Source: Spirochaetota bacterium (lineage in GTDB: Bacteria; Spirochaetota; UBA4802; UBA5368). Taken from it: a DNA stretch of 64,000 nucleotides. The notes under the pieces are model-generated. The model worked only from the letters and a program-made list of their open reading frames with translations, made no database searches and was not told the origin of the DNA. Both the position numbers and the translations under genes were made by a program. The stretch is from NCBI GenBank assembly GCA_035477215.1, contig DATIKU010000047.1, positions 1-64,000 on the forward strand. Direction: 5' to 3'. Positions 8,473-16,086 of this stretch are shown piece after piece; within the stretch, counting starts at the first letter, position 1, and each line of letters starts with the position of its first letter.

Positions 8473-8825
8473 GGCTTCTCGGTCATTATACAGGTTCCGT
8501 TGAAAACCGAGCCCTTTTCGATAAAAAGCTCGGGACAGATCAGATCGCCGTTGGAGACGCTTTTGTTGAAGAGTTCTATCCTCTGCGTCGCCTTGATCTT
8601 TCCGTTGAAGGCCCCGTTTACCGATACGACGCCCGACTTGACGTCGGCGCTTACCCGGGCCTCCTGTCCGATCATCAGATGGCCCTTCGTCTCGATCTTC
8701 CCCTCGAAAAAGCCCTTTATTTTCAGCGAGCTCTTGAAGATGAGTCTGCCGCGGAACTCGATATCGTCGGCGATGACGGTGGTTATTTTATTCTCGTCCT
8801 CGACGATCTCTCGTATCTCGTTCAT
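8469..8825 (-). CDS. Bactofilin-family cytoskeletal protein
   Basis: The 118 residues are short turns of a right-handed beta-helix with regularly spaced hydrophobics and glycines (IEFRGRLIFKSSLKIKGFF, EGKIETKGHLMIG, GVVSVNGAFNGKIKA), as in the bactofilin/CcmA family (DUF583). These polymerise without nucleotide near the membrane, and in spirochaetes and other curved bacteria they shape the cell. The stop overlaps the start of a beta-barrel gene by 4 bases, suggesting a job tied to the envelope. GGAGC lies just upstream of the ATG. Confidence 0.9.
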   Translation of the reverse strand: MNEIREIVEDENKITTVIADDIEFRGRLIFKSSLKIKGFFEGKIETKGHLMIGQEARVSADVKSGVVSVNGAFNGKIKATQRIELFNKSVSNGDLICPELFIEKGSVFNGTCIMTEKP

Positions 8826-9186
8826 TCGATGCTCCTTTTCGTGATTGTCCCGGATATTAAATGAACACCCCGCGGGGCGGTGTCAATACTATTTCAACAA
8901 CGCCGCGTAGTATCGCAGCGGCGCGGGCGTATGTCAAATTAAAAAGGGCTGCTTTGGCGGGAATGTGAAATAATGCAAATACATCCATCTTAATTAATAT
9001 ACATACAATGCAGGTTAATATACAAATAATAATATATGGTGATATACGACAAAATAGTAAAATCTACTTGAAAAAGACGGGAAACATATAAGCATTGGCC
9101 AGATCTCGGACGCGCCGGTTCCCGTCCCGTGGAACCGGCGCGCGGGATCGGACAAATACGGCATCTTACAATCGAGGAGGGCGTAT
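8826..9186. other. Divergent intergenic region between bactofilin and acyl-CoA dehydrogenase
   Basis: An AT-rich core (about 8990-9060) is flanked by GC-rich palindromes. No ORF with a ribosome site is seen. The hairpin at 9111-9142 is listed separately. A TATAAG at 9087-9092 has no well-spaced -35. Confidence 0.5.
9111..9142 (+). promoter_or_regulatory. Stable hairpin in the acyl-CoA dehydrogenase leader
   Basis: CGCGCCGGTTCC and GGAACCGGCGCG form a 12-pair perfect stem with an 8-base loop, ending 44 bases before the start codon. There is no T-run. It may be an operator or an mRNA-stabilising stem. Confidence 0.5.
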
Positions 9187-11070
9187 ATGGCAAGCTTACT
9201 GGTCGAGAAGCGCGATATTGATTTTATCCTGTACGAACAGTTTGATATTCTGAAGCTTACTAAAAAGGACAAGTTCAGCTATTTTTCGAAAGACGAATTC
9301 GACATGACGATAGAGCAGGCGCTCAAGTTCGCTGAAAACGAGCTGGCCCCCATCAACCAGGACGGCGACCGCATCGGCGCGAAATGGGACAACGGCAAAG
9401 TGACCGTTCCCCCGTCGTTTCACGGGCCGCTGAAGACCTACGGAGAGGCGGGCTGGGTGTCCGCCGCCGACGATACCGAAGTGGACGGACAGGGGCTTCC
9501 GATGTCCGTGTTCACCGCATGTAACGAGATGTTTCACGCCGCAAATACCGCCATCAATCTTTATCCCGGTCTCGCCCACGGCGCGGGGAAACTCATAGAA
9601 CTCTACGGAACCGACGAACAGAAGAGAAAATACCTCGGCAAGGTGTATTCGTTCGAGTGGGGCGGCAGCATGTGCCTGACCGAGTCGGGCGCGGGAAGCG
9701 ATCTGGCGCACATCGCGACGAAGGCAGCGCGGATCGACGACACGCATTATAAAATCTCGGGACAGAAAATATTCATCACCGGCGGCGATTACGACGCCAA
9801 GCCCAACATCGTGCATCCGGTGCTCGCGCGCCGCGAGGGCGATCCCGAGGGGATCAAGGGGATATCGATCTTCATCGTGCCCAAGTACAGGGTAAACGAC
9901 GACGGTTCGATCGGCGGGTACAATGACGTGGCGTGCGCCGGTATCGAGCACAAGATGGGAATCAAGGGATCGGCCACATGCACTCTCAGTTTCGGAGACA
10001 ACGGGGACTGCATCGGCGAGCTCCTGGGGCAGCCCTGTCAGGGCATCGAGGTCATGTTCCACATGATGAATGAGGAGCGGCTCAATGTCGGCGTACAGGC
10101 GCTCGGCATAGCTTCCACGGCGTACCTCAATGCGCTTAAATATTCACAGGAAAGGCTGCAGGGAGCCGACATCCGCCTGAAGGGGAAATCGACCAAGCTC
10201 CTCAACCTCATCAAGCATCCTGACATCCGGCGCGGGCTTCTCTGGATGAAGTCCTACGTTGAGGGACTCAGGGCCCTCAACTACTACGCCGCTTTCTGCA
10301 TGGACCTGCGCAATGCCGAGACCGACGAAGCCGTGGCGAAGACCGCCAACGGGTTCCTCGAATTCCTCACGCCGGTCTGCAAGGCCTACTCCAGCGATAT
10401 GGGATACGACGTCTGCGAGCAGGCGATACAGATTTTCGGCGGCTATGGTTTCTGCGGAGACTATCCGGTGGAACAGTTCGCGCGTGACTGCAAGATCACC
10501 TCGCTCTACGAGGGCACCAACGGCATCCAGGCGATCGACCTCGTGGGCCGGAAGCTCTCGATGGCCAAGGGCGAGTTCTTCAAATATATCGTAGGCCAGA
10601 TGGAAAAGACCATAAACGAGGTGGGCGCAGACATGGCCCTTCAGAAATACGCCAATCTGACAAAGAAGGCGAAGGACGGTATGGTCGATTGCGCACAGCA
10701 CCTCATGGGGCTCATGCAGCAGATGCAGATTCCCGAGGCCTTCGTTTCGGCTACGCCGTTCCTCGAAGTGGTCGGCGACACGATACTCGGCTGGATGCAC
10801 CTGTGGCAGCTTTCCATCGCCCATAAAAAACTCGGCGAGATATTCGAGAAGGCGAACGCGGTGACCGAGGATGAGAAAAAGGCCTTAATCAATGATAATC
10901 GCGAAGCCGCCTTTTATTCCGGCAAGGTGCATTCGGCGCGCTTTTTCATCTCGAAAATCCTTCCCCTGCAGGAGGCCAAGGTCAAGTCGATTAAGGACGA
11001 CGATTTCGCCGCTCTCCAGATCGAGGAAGTGGCCTTCAGCGAAGTGGCCGTTTCTCCGGCAAGCGTATAA
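9187..11070 (+). CDS. Acyl-CoA dehydrogenase, large (about 600-residue) type with C-terminal extension
   Basis: The 627-residue flavoprotein oxidises an acyl-CoA to the trans-2-enoyl-CoA and passes electrons to EtfAB. It shows the N-terminal helical domain, the FAD/substrate beta-domain (CLTESGAGSDLA near 160-170; KIFITGG; MGIKGSATCTLSF) and the helical domain (QIFGGYGFCGDYP). The catalytic base is Glu442 in SLYEGTNGIQ. Residues 470-627 are the extra C-terminal domain of the long subclass that also includes DmdC-like enzymes, so the exact substrate (fatty acyl-CoA or a related thioester) is open. AGGAGGG lies 5 bases before the ATG. The nearby etfBA pair supports a beta-oxidation role. Confidence 0.93.
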   Translation: MASLLVEKRDIDFILYEQFDILKLTKKDKFSYFSKDEFDMTIEQALKFAENELAPINQDGDRIGAKWDNGKVTVPPSFHGPLKTYGEAGWVSAADDTEVDGQGLPMSVFTACNEMFHAANTAINLYPGLAHGAGKLIELYGTDEQKRKYLGKVYSFEWGGSMCLTESGAGSDLAHIATKAARIDDTHYKISGQKIFITGGDYDAKPNIVHPVLARREGDPEGIKGISIFIVPKYRVNDDGSIGGYNDVACAGIEHKMGIKGSATCTLSFGDNGDCIGELLGQPCQGIEVMFHMMNEERLNVGVQALGIASTAYLNALKYSQERLQGADIRLKGKSTKLLNLIKHPDIRRGLLWMKSYVEGLRALNYYAAFCMDLRNAETDEAVAKTANGFLEFLTPVCKAYSSDMGYDVCEQAIQIFGGYGFCGDYPVEQFARDCKITSLYEGTNGIQAIDLVGRKLSMAKGEFFKYIVGQMEKTINEVGADMALQKYANLTKKAKDGMVDCAQHLMGLMQQMQIPEAFVSATPFLEVVGDTILGWMHLWQLSIAHKKLGEIFEKANAVTEDEKKALINDNREAAFYSGKVHSARFFISKILPLQEAKVKSIKDDDFAALQIEEVAFSEVAVSPASV

Positions 11071-11083
11071 GTCCGGACAAAAA

Positions 11084-11115
11084 CGGGCGCGCGGCGCGAT
11101 GTCGCCGCGCGCCCG
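11084..11115 (+). terminator. GC-rich terminator-like hairpin after the acyl-CoA dehydrogenase gene
   Basis: CGGGCGCGCGGCG and CGCCGCGCGCCCG pair perfectly (13 bp) around CGATGT. The following bases (ATTCGTTC) are only weakly T-rich. Confidence 0.55.
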
Positions 11116-11222
11116 ATTCGTTCCGCCCGTCGTTCGAAAAAATCCTTGCAATCCCGTCTCCACTCCGGCTAATGACATCCGGCGGCCGTGAGCGCCGAAT
11201 GCCATTATTCCGGATGAATTCC

Positions 11223-11612
11223 ATGGAAGAAATATTAAACAAAGCGAACGAACTCGGCCTGATGATCCGCGGCACCGATCTGTACAGGCGCTACGAGGAG
11301 CTCTCCGTAAAAATGGACGCAGATGATGCCGCGAAGAAGCTCCTCGAGGAATACGCGCGTGTAAGCGAGGAGCTCTATGTTAAAGAGTCATCGGGCGGTC
11401 CGATCGAGGTCGATGAAAAAAAAGGATTCCAGGAACTTACGGAAAAAGTCTCACAGAACCAGCTTATAAAAGAATACATCGCAACGCAGAGCTATTTTCT
11501 CAACCTGATGATGCAGATACAGAAGATCATCAGCGAGCCCGTGGGCGAGCCGGTCGAACAGGCCCGCATCATCAAGCCGAATTCCGGCGGCAAGATCATC
11601 ACAGATTTTTAG
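11223..11612 (+). CDS. YlbF/YmcA (Com_YlbF) family protein
   Basis: The product is 129 residues from the ATG at 11223, with MEEILNKANELGLMIRGTD as in other family members; earlier in-frame ATGs lack support. The body is almost all helix (YEELSVKMDADDAAKKLLEE; FLNLMMQIQKII), as in this family of small helical proteins. In Bacillus, YlbF, YmcA and YaaT form an Fe-S complex that acts with RNase Y in RNA maturation. The cysteines that bind the clusters in Bacillus are absent here, so only membership is claimed. The ribosome site is weak (GGA at 11 bases). Confidence 0.75.
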   Translation: MEEILNKANELGLMIRGTDLYRRYEELSVKMDADDAAKKLLEEYARVSEELYVKESSGGPIEVDEKKGFQELTEKVSQNQLIKEYIATQSYFLNLMMQIQKIISEPVGEPVEQARIIKPNSGGKIITDF

Positions 11613-11767
11613 CGGCCGGAGAAGCTCGCGTATCTCCCGCCTCCCCCGGAACTTTTCGTATTTTTTTCATTCATCCCCGCCCGATTCCCGGAAATTGTTG
11701 ATTTTTAATCACGCGCCGGGCGTATTAATACCAGAACGTACCATCGAGCAGCAATACAGGAGCGACC

Positions 11768-13099
11768 ATGTCCCCGTATCTGATAATCGCCGTGTTCGCG
11801 ATACTTGTCATCAATCTCATACTTCTGTTGTTCGTCCTCGTCCGGGGGGGACAGCAGGGCGGAGCGTACATCGAGCAGAGACTCGCCGCGCTCGAGAAAA
11901 ACCAGGAGCGCGCCGAGCAGGGAATAAAAGAAGAAATTGCGCGCGGCAGGATGGAGGCCGCCGCCAGCGCGCGTCTGGGCAGGGAGGAGGCCTCGGGTTC
12001 CCTGCGGCTCTTCAGCGACTCGCTCCTTGCGCGCATGAGTGAGATCGCCGGTCTGCAGAAAAACCAGCTCGACACCTTCTCGCAGCAGCTTGCCACGCTT
12101 ACCGCGGCCAACGAGACCAGGCTCGAGCGAATGCGCGCCACGGTTGAGGAGCGCCTCGGGTCGCTGCAGGACGATAATACCCGCAAACTGGAACAGATGC
12201 GCGCGACGGTGGACGAAAAGCTCCAGTCGACGCTCGAGAAGCGCCTGGGCGAATCGTTCAAGCTGGTGAGCGACCGGCTGGAACAGGTATACAGGGGGCT
12301 GGGTGAGATGCAGGTTCTGGCCTCGAACGTCGGTGACCTCAGGAAGATGCTGACCAACGTCAAATCCCGGGGGACATGGGGCGAGATTCAGCTCGGAGCG
12401 TTACTCGACCAGATACTCACGGCCGAGCAGTACGAGTCCAACGTTGCGACAAAACGAGGCAGCCGCGAGCGGGTCGAGTTCGCCATTAAGCTTCCGGGCC
12501 GCGGCGAGGACGAATCCGGGCCGGTCTGGCTTCCCATAGACGCCAAGTTTCCACAAGAGGATTACCAGCGTTTAATTGAAGCCCAGGACCAGGCGAATGC
12601 CCGGGCCGCGGAGGAGGCCGCGAAGGGACTCGAATTGCGGATAAAGGCGTCCGCGAAGGACATCAGGGAGAAGTACCTCAACCCTCCCGAGACCACGGAT
12701 TTCGGGATCATGTACCTGCCCACCGAGGGGCTCTACGCGGAGGTAATACGCAGGAGCGGTCTTACCGAAACCCTGCAGCGCGACTACCGTGTTGTCGTGG
12801 CGGGGCCCACCACGCTCGCCGCGCTCCTGAACAGCCTGCAGATGGGGTTCCGCACCCTCGCCATCGAGAAACGCTCGAGCGAGGTATGGGCGCTCCTCGG
12901 GGCGGTCAAGCTGGAGTTCGGCAGGTTCGGCGACATCCTGGACAGGACGCAGCAGAAGCTCCGCGAGGCGAGCAATACGATAGAGGACGCGGCGCGGAAA
13001 TCGCGTACCATCGAGCGCAAGCTTAAAAAGGTACAGGAGATGCCCGTCCTCGAGACCGCCGGGTTGCTGGCCGAGGACGACGAGGGCGAGGGAGCGTGA
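11768..13099 (+). CDS. rmuC: DNA recombination protein RmuC
   Basis: The 443-residue protein has an N-terminal membrane helix (about 4-27), a long coiled coil (about 32-180; repeated RATVEE/RATVDEKL units) and the RmuC nuclease-like core (about 195-420) with VGDLRKMLTNVKSRGTWGE, LPIDAKFPQEDY and DFGIMYLPTEGLYAEV. RmuC limits DNA inversions at inverted repeats and resembles restriction-endonuclease-fold enzymes. CAGGAG lies 6 bases before the ATG. It is followed by a repeat-rich gap and thiD. Confidence 0.95.
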   Translation: MSPYLIIAVFAILVINLILLLFVLVRGGQQGGAYIEQRLAALEKNQERAEQGIKEEIARGRMEAAASARLGREEASGSLRLFSDSLLARMSEIAGLQKNQLDTFSQQLATLTAANETRLERMRATVEERLGSLQDDNTRKLEQMRATVDEKLQSTLEKRLGESFKLVSDRLEQVYRGLGEMQVLASNVGDLRKMLTNVKSRGTWGEIQLGALLDQILTAEQYESNVATKRGSRERVEFAIKLPGRGEDESGPVWLPIDAKFPQEDYQRLIEAQDQANARAAEEAAKGLELRIKASAKDIREKYLNPPETTDFGIMYLPTEGLYAEVIRRSGLTETLQRDYRVVVAGPTTLAALLNSLQMGFRTLAIEKRSSEVWALLGAVKLEFGRFGDILDRTQQKLREASNTIEDAARKSRTIERKLKKVQEMPVLETAGLLAEDDEGEGA

Positions 13100-13119
13100 G
13101 GGATAAAATCCCCCCGCCT

Positions 13120-13272
13120 CCCTTCGACGAGCTCAGGACAAGCCGGCGCGCCACTTTTAGTAAAGTGGGCTCCTGTTTGATGGGCTAAATGAAAATTCTG
13201 TATTGGACCAGCCGACCAGTTCCATGAATAAGGCTCCCCTTCAGCAAAGGGGAGCTGCCGGGGGCTGAGGGG
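13120..13272. repeat. Cluster of REP-like palindromic elements between rmuC and thiD
   Basis: CCTTCGACGAGCTCAGGACA (13121-13140) matches the widely dispersed intergenic element whose reverse reads as PELVEG in false ORFs. It is followed by CCACTTT-TAGT-AAAGTGG (13151-13168). A second element has GCTCCCCT-TCAGCAA-AGGGGAGC (13233-13255) then TGCCGGGGGCTGAGGGG. These are typical of non-coding dispersed repeats, perhaps RAYT-mobilised. No other copy was noticed in the window. Confidence 0.7.
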
Positions 13273-13297
13273 ATTCCACATCGACAAGGAGAACAGC

Positions 13298-14089
13298 ATG
13301 ACCATACCGCGCGTATTGACCATAGCGGGTTCCGACTCCGGCGGCGGCGCCGGCATACAGGCCGACATCAAGACCATTACCGTGCTTGGCGGCTTCGGTA
13401 TGACGGTTATCACCGCCCTCACCGCGCAGAATACGACGGGAGTGCAGGGCGTGCTCGACATCCCAGTTGAATTTATCGAGCGGCAGTTCGATTCGGTGCT
13501 TTCGGACATCGGCGCCGATGCCGCCAAGACGGGTATGCTCTCCTCGTCGGAGATCATCAAGGCCGTGGTGAGCAAGATCAGGGAATACGGCATCGACCGC
13601 CTGGTCGTGGATCCGGTCATGGTCGCCAAGGGCGGCGCGCACCTGTTGCGCGACGAAGCGCGTGAGAGCCTGATGAGGGACCTTCTGCCGCTCGCGCTCG
13701 TGGCCACCCCTAACGTCCCCGAAGCAACGGCACTGTGCGGCCACCCGATCGAGTCGGTGGACGACATGAAAAAGGCCGCACGCAAGATTCGCGACATGGG
13801 GGCTCGAAACGTCGTGGTGAAGGGCGGCCACTTGGACGGCGATGCGATCGACATCCTCTTCGATGGAAAGGACTTCCACACGTTCAGCGTCGAACGCGTT
13901 GTGACCGGGGATACACACGGCACCGGATGCACCTATTCCGCCGCAATAGCGACGGCCCTGGCGCGCGGTGAAGAGGTGTACGGAGCGGTCGAAAGCGCCA
14001 AGCGATACATCACCGCGGCGATCCGGAATTCGCTGCGGCTGGGCAGCGGGCACGGTCCGACGAACCATCTGTCGCCCATTTTATCCTGA
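13298..14089 (+). CDS. thiD: Hydroxymethylpyrimidine/phosphomethylpyrimidine kinase
   Basis: The 263-residue ribokinase-fold enzyme phosphorylates HMP and HMP-P for thiamine synthesis. AGSDSGGGAGIQADIKT at 10-26 is the substrate-binding signature; GGHLDGDAIDILFDG and VTGDTHGTGCTYSAAIA (near 203-219) hold the ATP anion hole and catalytic Cys. Length is typical. CAAGGAG precedes the ATG. No TPP riboswitch is seen upstream and no other thi gene is nearby. Its last 9 bases overlap the convergent ferredoxin gene. Confidence 0.96.
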   Translation: MTIPRVLTIAGSDSGGGAGIQADIKTITVLGGFGMTVITALTAQNTTGVQGVLDIPVEFIERQFDSVLSDIGADAAKTGMLSSSEIIKAVVSKIREYGIDRLVVDPVMVAKGGAHLLRDEARESLMRDLLPLALVATPNVPEATALCGHPIESVDDMKKAARKIRDMGARNVVVKGGHLDGDAIDILFDGKDFHTFSVERVVTGDTHGTGCTYSAAIATALARGEEVYGAVESAKRYITAAIRNSLRLGSGHGPTNHLSPILS

Positions 14090-14935
14090 TTTCGGCTCTT
14101 TGTCTTGGCCCGGCCCTATATCGGCAAGGCGGTTGATCCGCTCGAGCAGTCTTCCCGCAAGCGTTTCCTCCTCTGCGAGAACAAGCGAGAGCGCGCCTCG
14201 CGGGCACAATTCCACACAGCGGCCGCATCCCTTGCAGTCCGGTCCCATGACCGGTTTGCCGTTTTCCATCCGTATCGCCGCCACAAAGCACCGTTCGGCG
14301 CAGATGCCGCAGCCGTCGCAGGACGCGGCATCGAGCGTGATCGATATCCCGGGAAGCCGCCGGTAGGCCCTGTCGAGGTTCGGTCCGCGCCGCTTCATGT
14401 GCGTTCGGTAAAGGCAGCAGCAGTCGTCGCAGAAACAGATGAACATCAGCCGGTTGAAGGGAGTGAGCATGAAGGCCAGCGGGTCGATCCACACGTGGGC
14501 CACGTTGGCCACCAGCCCGGCGTCGGCTGCATTTTTAACGTGCCCGAAGGCCTCGTCGATAGTGGCCCGGTGTCCGTGCGAGGGATGCATCCGGCCGACG
14601 GCGCTGCCGAGAGCCATGCATCCGATGGTTTTCGGATGGTTTGCGCAGTCGAGTTTTCCGCGGCATATGCATTCGTCAAGGATAAATATCTCGGAAGCCC
14701 CGCGTATCACGCGCTCCACGAGGCGGCGGGGAAGGGGTGCGCTGTCGGGAGCGGGGAGCGATACGTTGATCGGTATGGCCGTTACCTCGTTATGCGGATA
14801 TGCGAAAAACGGATTGATAATCCATTTGAAAACTGGGAAGGCGCTCAGGCGCTTTGCCGCAACGATGATCGGCCATGACAGCCAGACAGCGGTTTTAACG
14901 AATCGTCGTCCGGGGCCGTAGCGGAACGGGTTCAT
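14081..14935 (-). CDS. Multi-cysteine ferredoxin-like protein (paralogue B)
   Basis: The product is 284 residues from the ATG at 14935, chosen over 14956 because GAGGAGG lies 5 bases upstream. A hydrophobic N-terminal third (residues 15-60) may sit on the membrane. Near 105-125 is CxCRxxxxCxxHPxxxGC (CICRGKLDCANHPKTIGC). Near 180 is ICFCDDCCCLY. Residues 215-265 carry two 4Fe-4S sets, CDGCGICAERC and CKGCGRCVELCP. The same order recurs in the gene at 15225. Families with this motif set are of unknown function, likely membrane-linked electron carriers. It is last in a three-gene operon. Confidence 0.75.
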   Translation of the reverse strand: MNPFRYGPGRRFVKTAVWLSWPIIVAAKRLSAFPVFKWIINPFFAYPHNEVTAIPINVSLPAPDSAPLPRRLVERVIRGASEIFILDECICRGKLDCANHPKTIGCMALGSAVGRMHPSHGHRATIDEAFGHVKNAADAGLVANVAHVWIDPLAFMLTPFNRLMFICFCDDCCCLYRTHMKRRGPNLDRAYRRLPGISITLDAASCDGCGICAERCFVAAIRMENGKPVMGPDCKGCGRCVELCPRGALSLVLAEEETLAGRLLERINRLADIGPGQDKEPKSG

Positions 14936-14945
14936 GCTCGCCTCC

Positions 14946-15215
14946 TCATCGGTCAATTACTCCCTTTTTCAGCGGGAGCCACCAGGTAAAGCCGAAGAGC
15001 ATCGTCTTGATCACCGTAGTACGCGCGCTGATTCCTTTCGGCAGCGCTATACGCTTAGCGTGGGGTATCTCGCTGGCATGCAGGACCAGGAGGCCGATAA
15101 GCACCGCGCCGATCAGGGCGGTGTTCGGAATAAAATAAAAACCCGTCAGAACGATCAAATAGAGGCCGATTGCGCCGGCCATGAGCATGTACCAGAAGGG
15201 CTTTTTGTTGAACAT
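14946..15215 (-). CDS. Small integral membrane protein between the two ferredoxins
   Basis: The 89-residue product starts at the ATG at 15215; a GGAG 6 bases upstream partly overlaps the alternative ATG at 15221. Two hydrophobic spans near 10-29 and 32-50 are followed by a basic segment and a further weakly hydrophobic stretch (TVIKTMLFGFTWWLPLKKG). It ends 10 bases before the downstream ferredoxin start, whose ribosome site lies inside its last codons. No family is recognised. It may anchor the ferredoxins, which is inferred only from position. Confidence 0.7.
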   Translation of the reverse strand: MFNKKPFWYMLMAGAIGLYLIVLTGFYFIPNTALIGAVLIGLLVLHASEIPHAKRIALPKGISARTTVIKTMLFGFTWWLPLKKGVIDR

Positions 15216-15224
15216 GGTCATCTC

Positions 15225-16049
15225 CTATTCGAAATTAATGCGTTCCCGTATGCGGCCGACGATCTCGTCGATCGCCGCGTTGACGTCGTTGATGCTGATC
15301 CGCGTGGCCCCGGACGGACACACCGCATCGCAGCGCCCGCAGGCCTTGCAGAGCGCCGTGTCGTGCGCCGGGAAACCACCGCTCATCGAGATCGCACCCA
15401 TAAAGCACTCGGTGACGCATGTCCCGCAACGCGTGCACAGGGACCGGTCGACCGAGATGCCGACGCCCTTCAGGGGCACAAGCGACGCCGAGGCGGTCGC
15501 CGGAAAATATTTTCCGGAATTGAGGATGGTGCAGCAGCAGCGGCAGCAATGGCAGATGGTGAGAAGCTTCCCCCGGTCGCGGACGCCCCAGATGAAATTA
15601 TCGATCTTTACTCGGCCGGTCATCGGGATGAGGCCGTCGCGCAATGTCGCGTGCAGGTGGTCGATCGCTTCATCGACCGATACATGCCTGGCGATGCGTT
15701 CATCGATCTCCCTGGCGCCCTCCCCCAGCAGGGTGCAGCCCATCCCGACCGGATGCGCATCGCACTGACGCGCGTCGCGGCAGGTGCACTTGTTGATGAT
15801 GACGCGGTGTGCCGAGCGGCGAATGAGCTCCTCCACTACGGCGACCGGAAGCGGGGTGCTCCCCGGGGGCGTGAGCGTTTCGTTGATCGGGATGTAGCTG
15901 ACGTTAAAATTTCTGCCGCTGAAGAGAGGAAGCGTAAGGCGAGCGATAAGCCCTCCGACGACCGGCCAGGTCGTGGCCTTTGCGCTCATCCAGGTGATCG
16001 GCCATATCTTCGCCAGCACCGGGAGCCACCATGCGGGTCGTTGTGACAT
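15225..16049 (-). CDS. Multi-cysteine ferredoxin-like protein (paralogue A)
   Basis: The 274-residue product is first in the operon, with AAGGAGG 6 bases before the ATG. Domain order matches paralogue B: a Trp-rich hydrophobic N-terminus, SYIPINETLTPPGSTPLP, then KCTCRDARQCDAHPVGMGC near 100-118, ICHCCRCCC near 172 and two 4Fe-4S sets, CTRCGTCVTECF and CKACGRCDAVCP (about 212-252). At least five cysteine groups suggest two conventional 4Fe-4S clusters plus one or two others. The redox partner is unknown. Confidence 0.75.
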   Translation of the reverse strand: MSQRPAWWLPVLAKIWPITWMSAKATTWPVVGGLIARLTLPLFSGRNFNVSYIPINETLTPPGSTPLPVAVVEELIRRSAHRVIINKCTCRDARQCDAHPVGMGCTLLGEGAREIDERIARHVSVDEAIDHLHATLRDGLIPMTGRVKIDNFIWGVRDRGKLLTICHCCRCCCTILNSGKYFPATASASLVPLKGVGISVDRSLCTRCGTCVTECFMGAISMSGGFPAHDTALCKACGRCDAVCPSGATRISINDVNAAIDEIVGRIRERINFE

Positions 16050-16086
16050 CTGAATCCTCCTTAATTAAACAGTACGGTGCCGCAAT

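Noticed and set aside
9082-9095. The 14-mer AAACATATAAGCAT is repeated near 34776.
   Set aside because: In 64 kb a handful of shared 14-mers is expected by chance, and the flanks do not match.
13100-13297. Possible TPP riboswitch before thiD because of CTGAGG-like bases.
   Set aside because: The bases belong to a REP-like palindrome, and the other conserved TPP elements are missing.
12784-13932. Long minus-strand frame across rmuC, the repeats and thiD.
   Set aside because: It is antisense to two well-supported genes and contains the false PELVEG string from the repeat.
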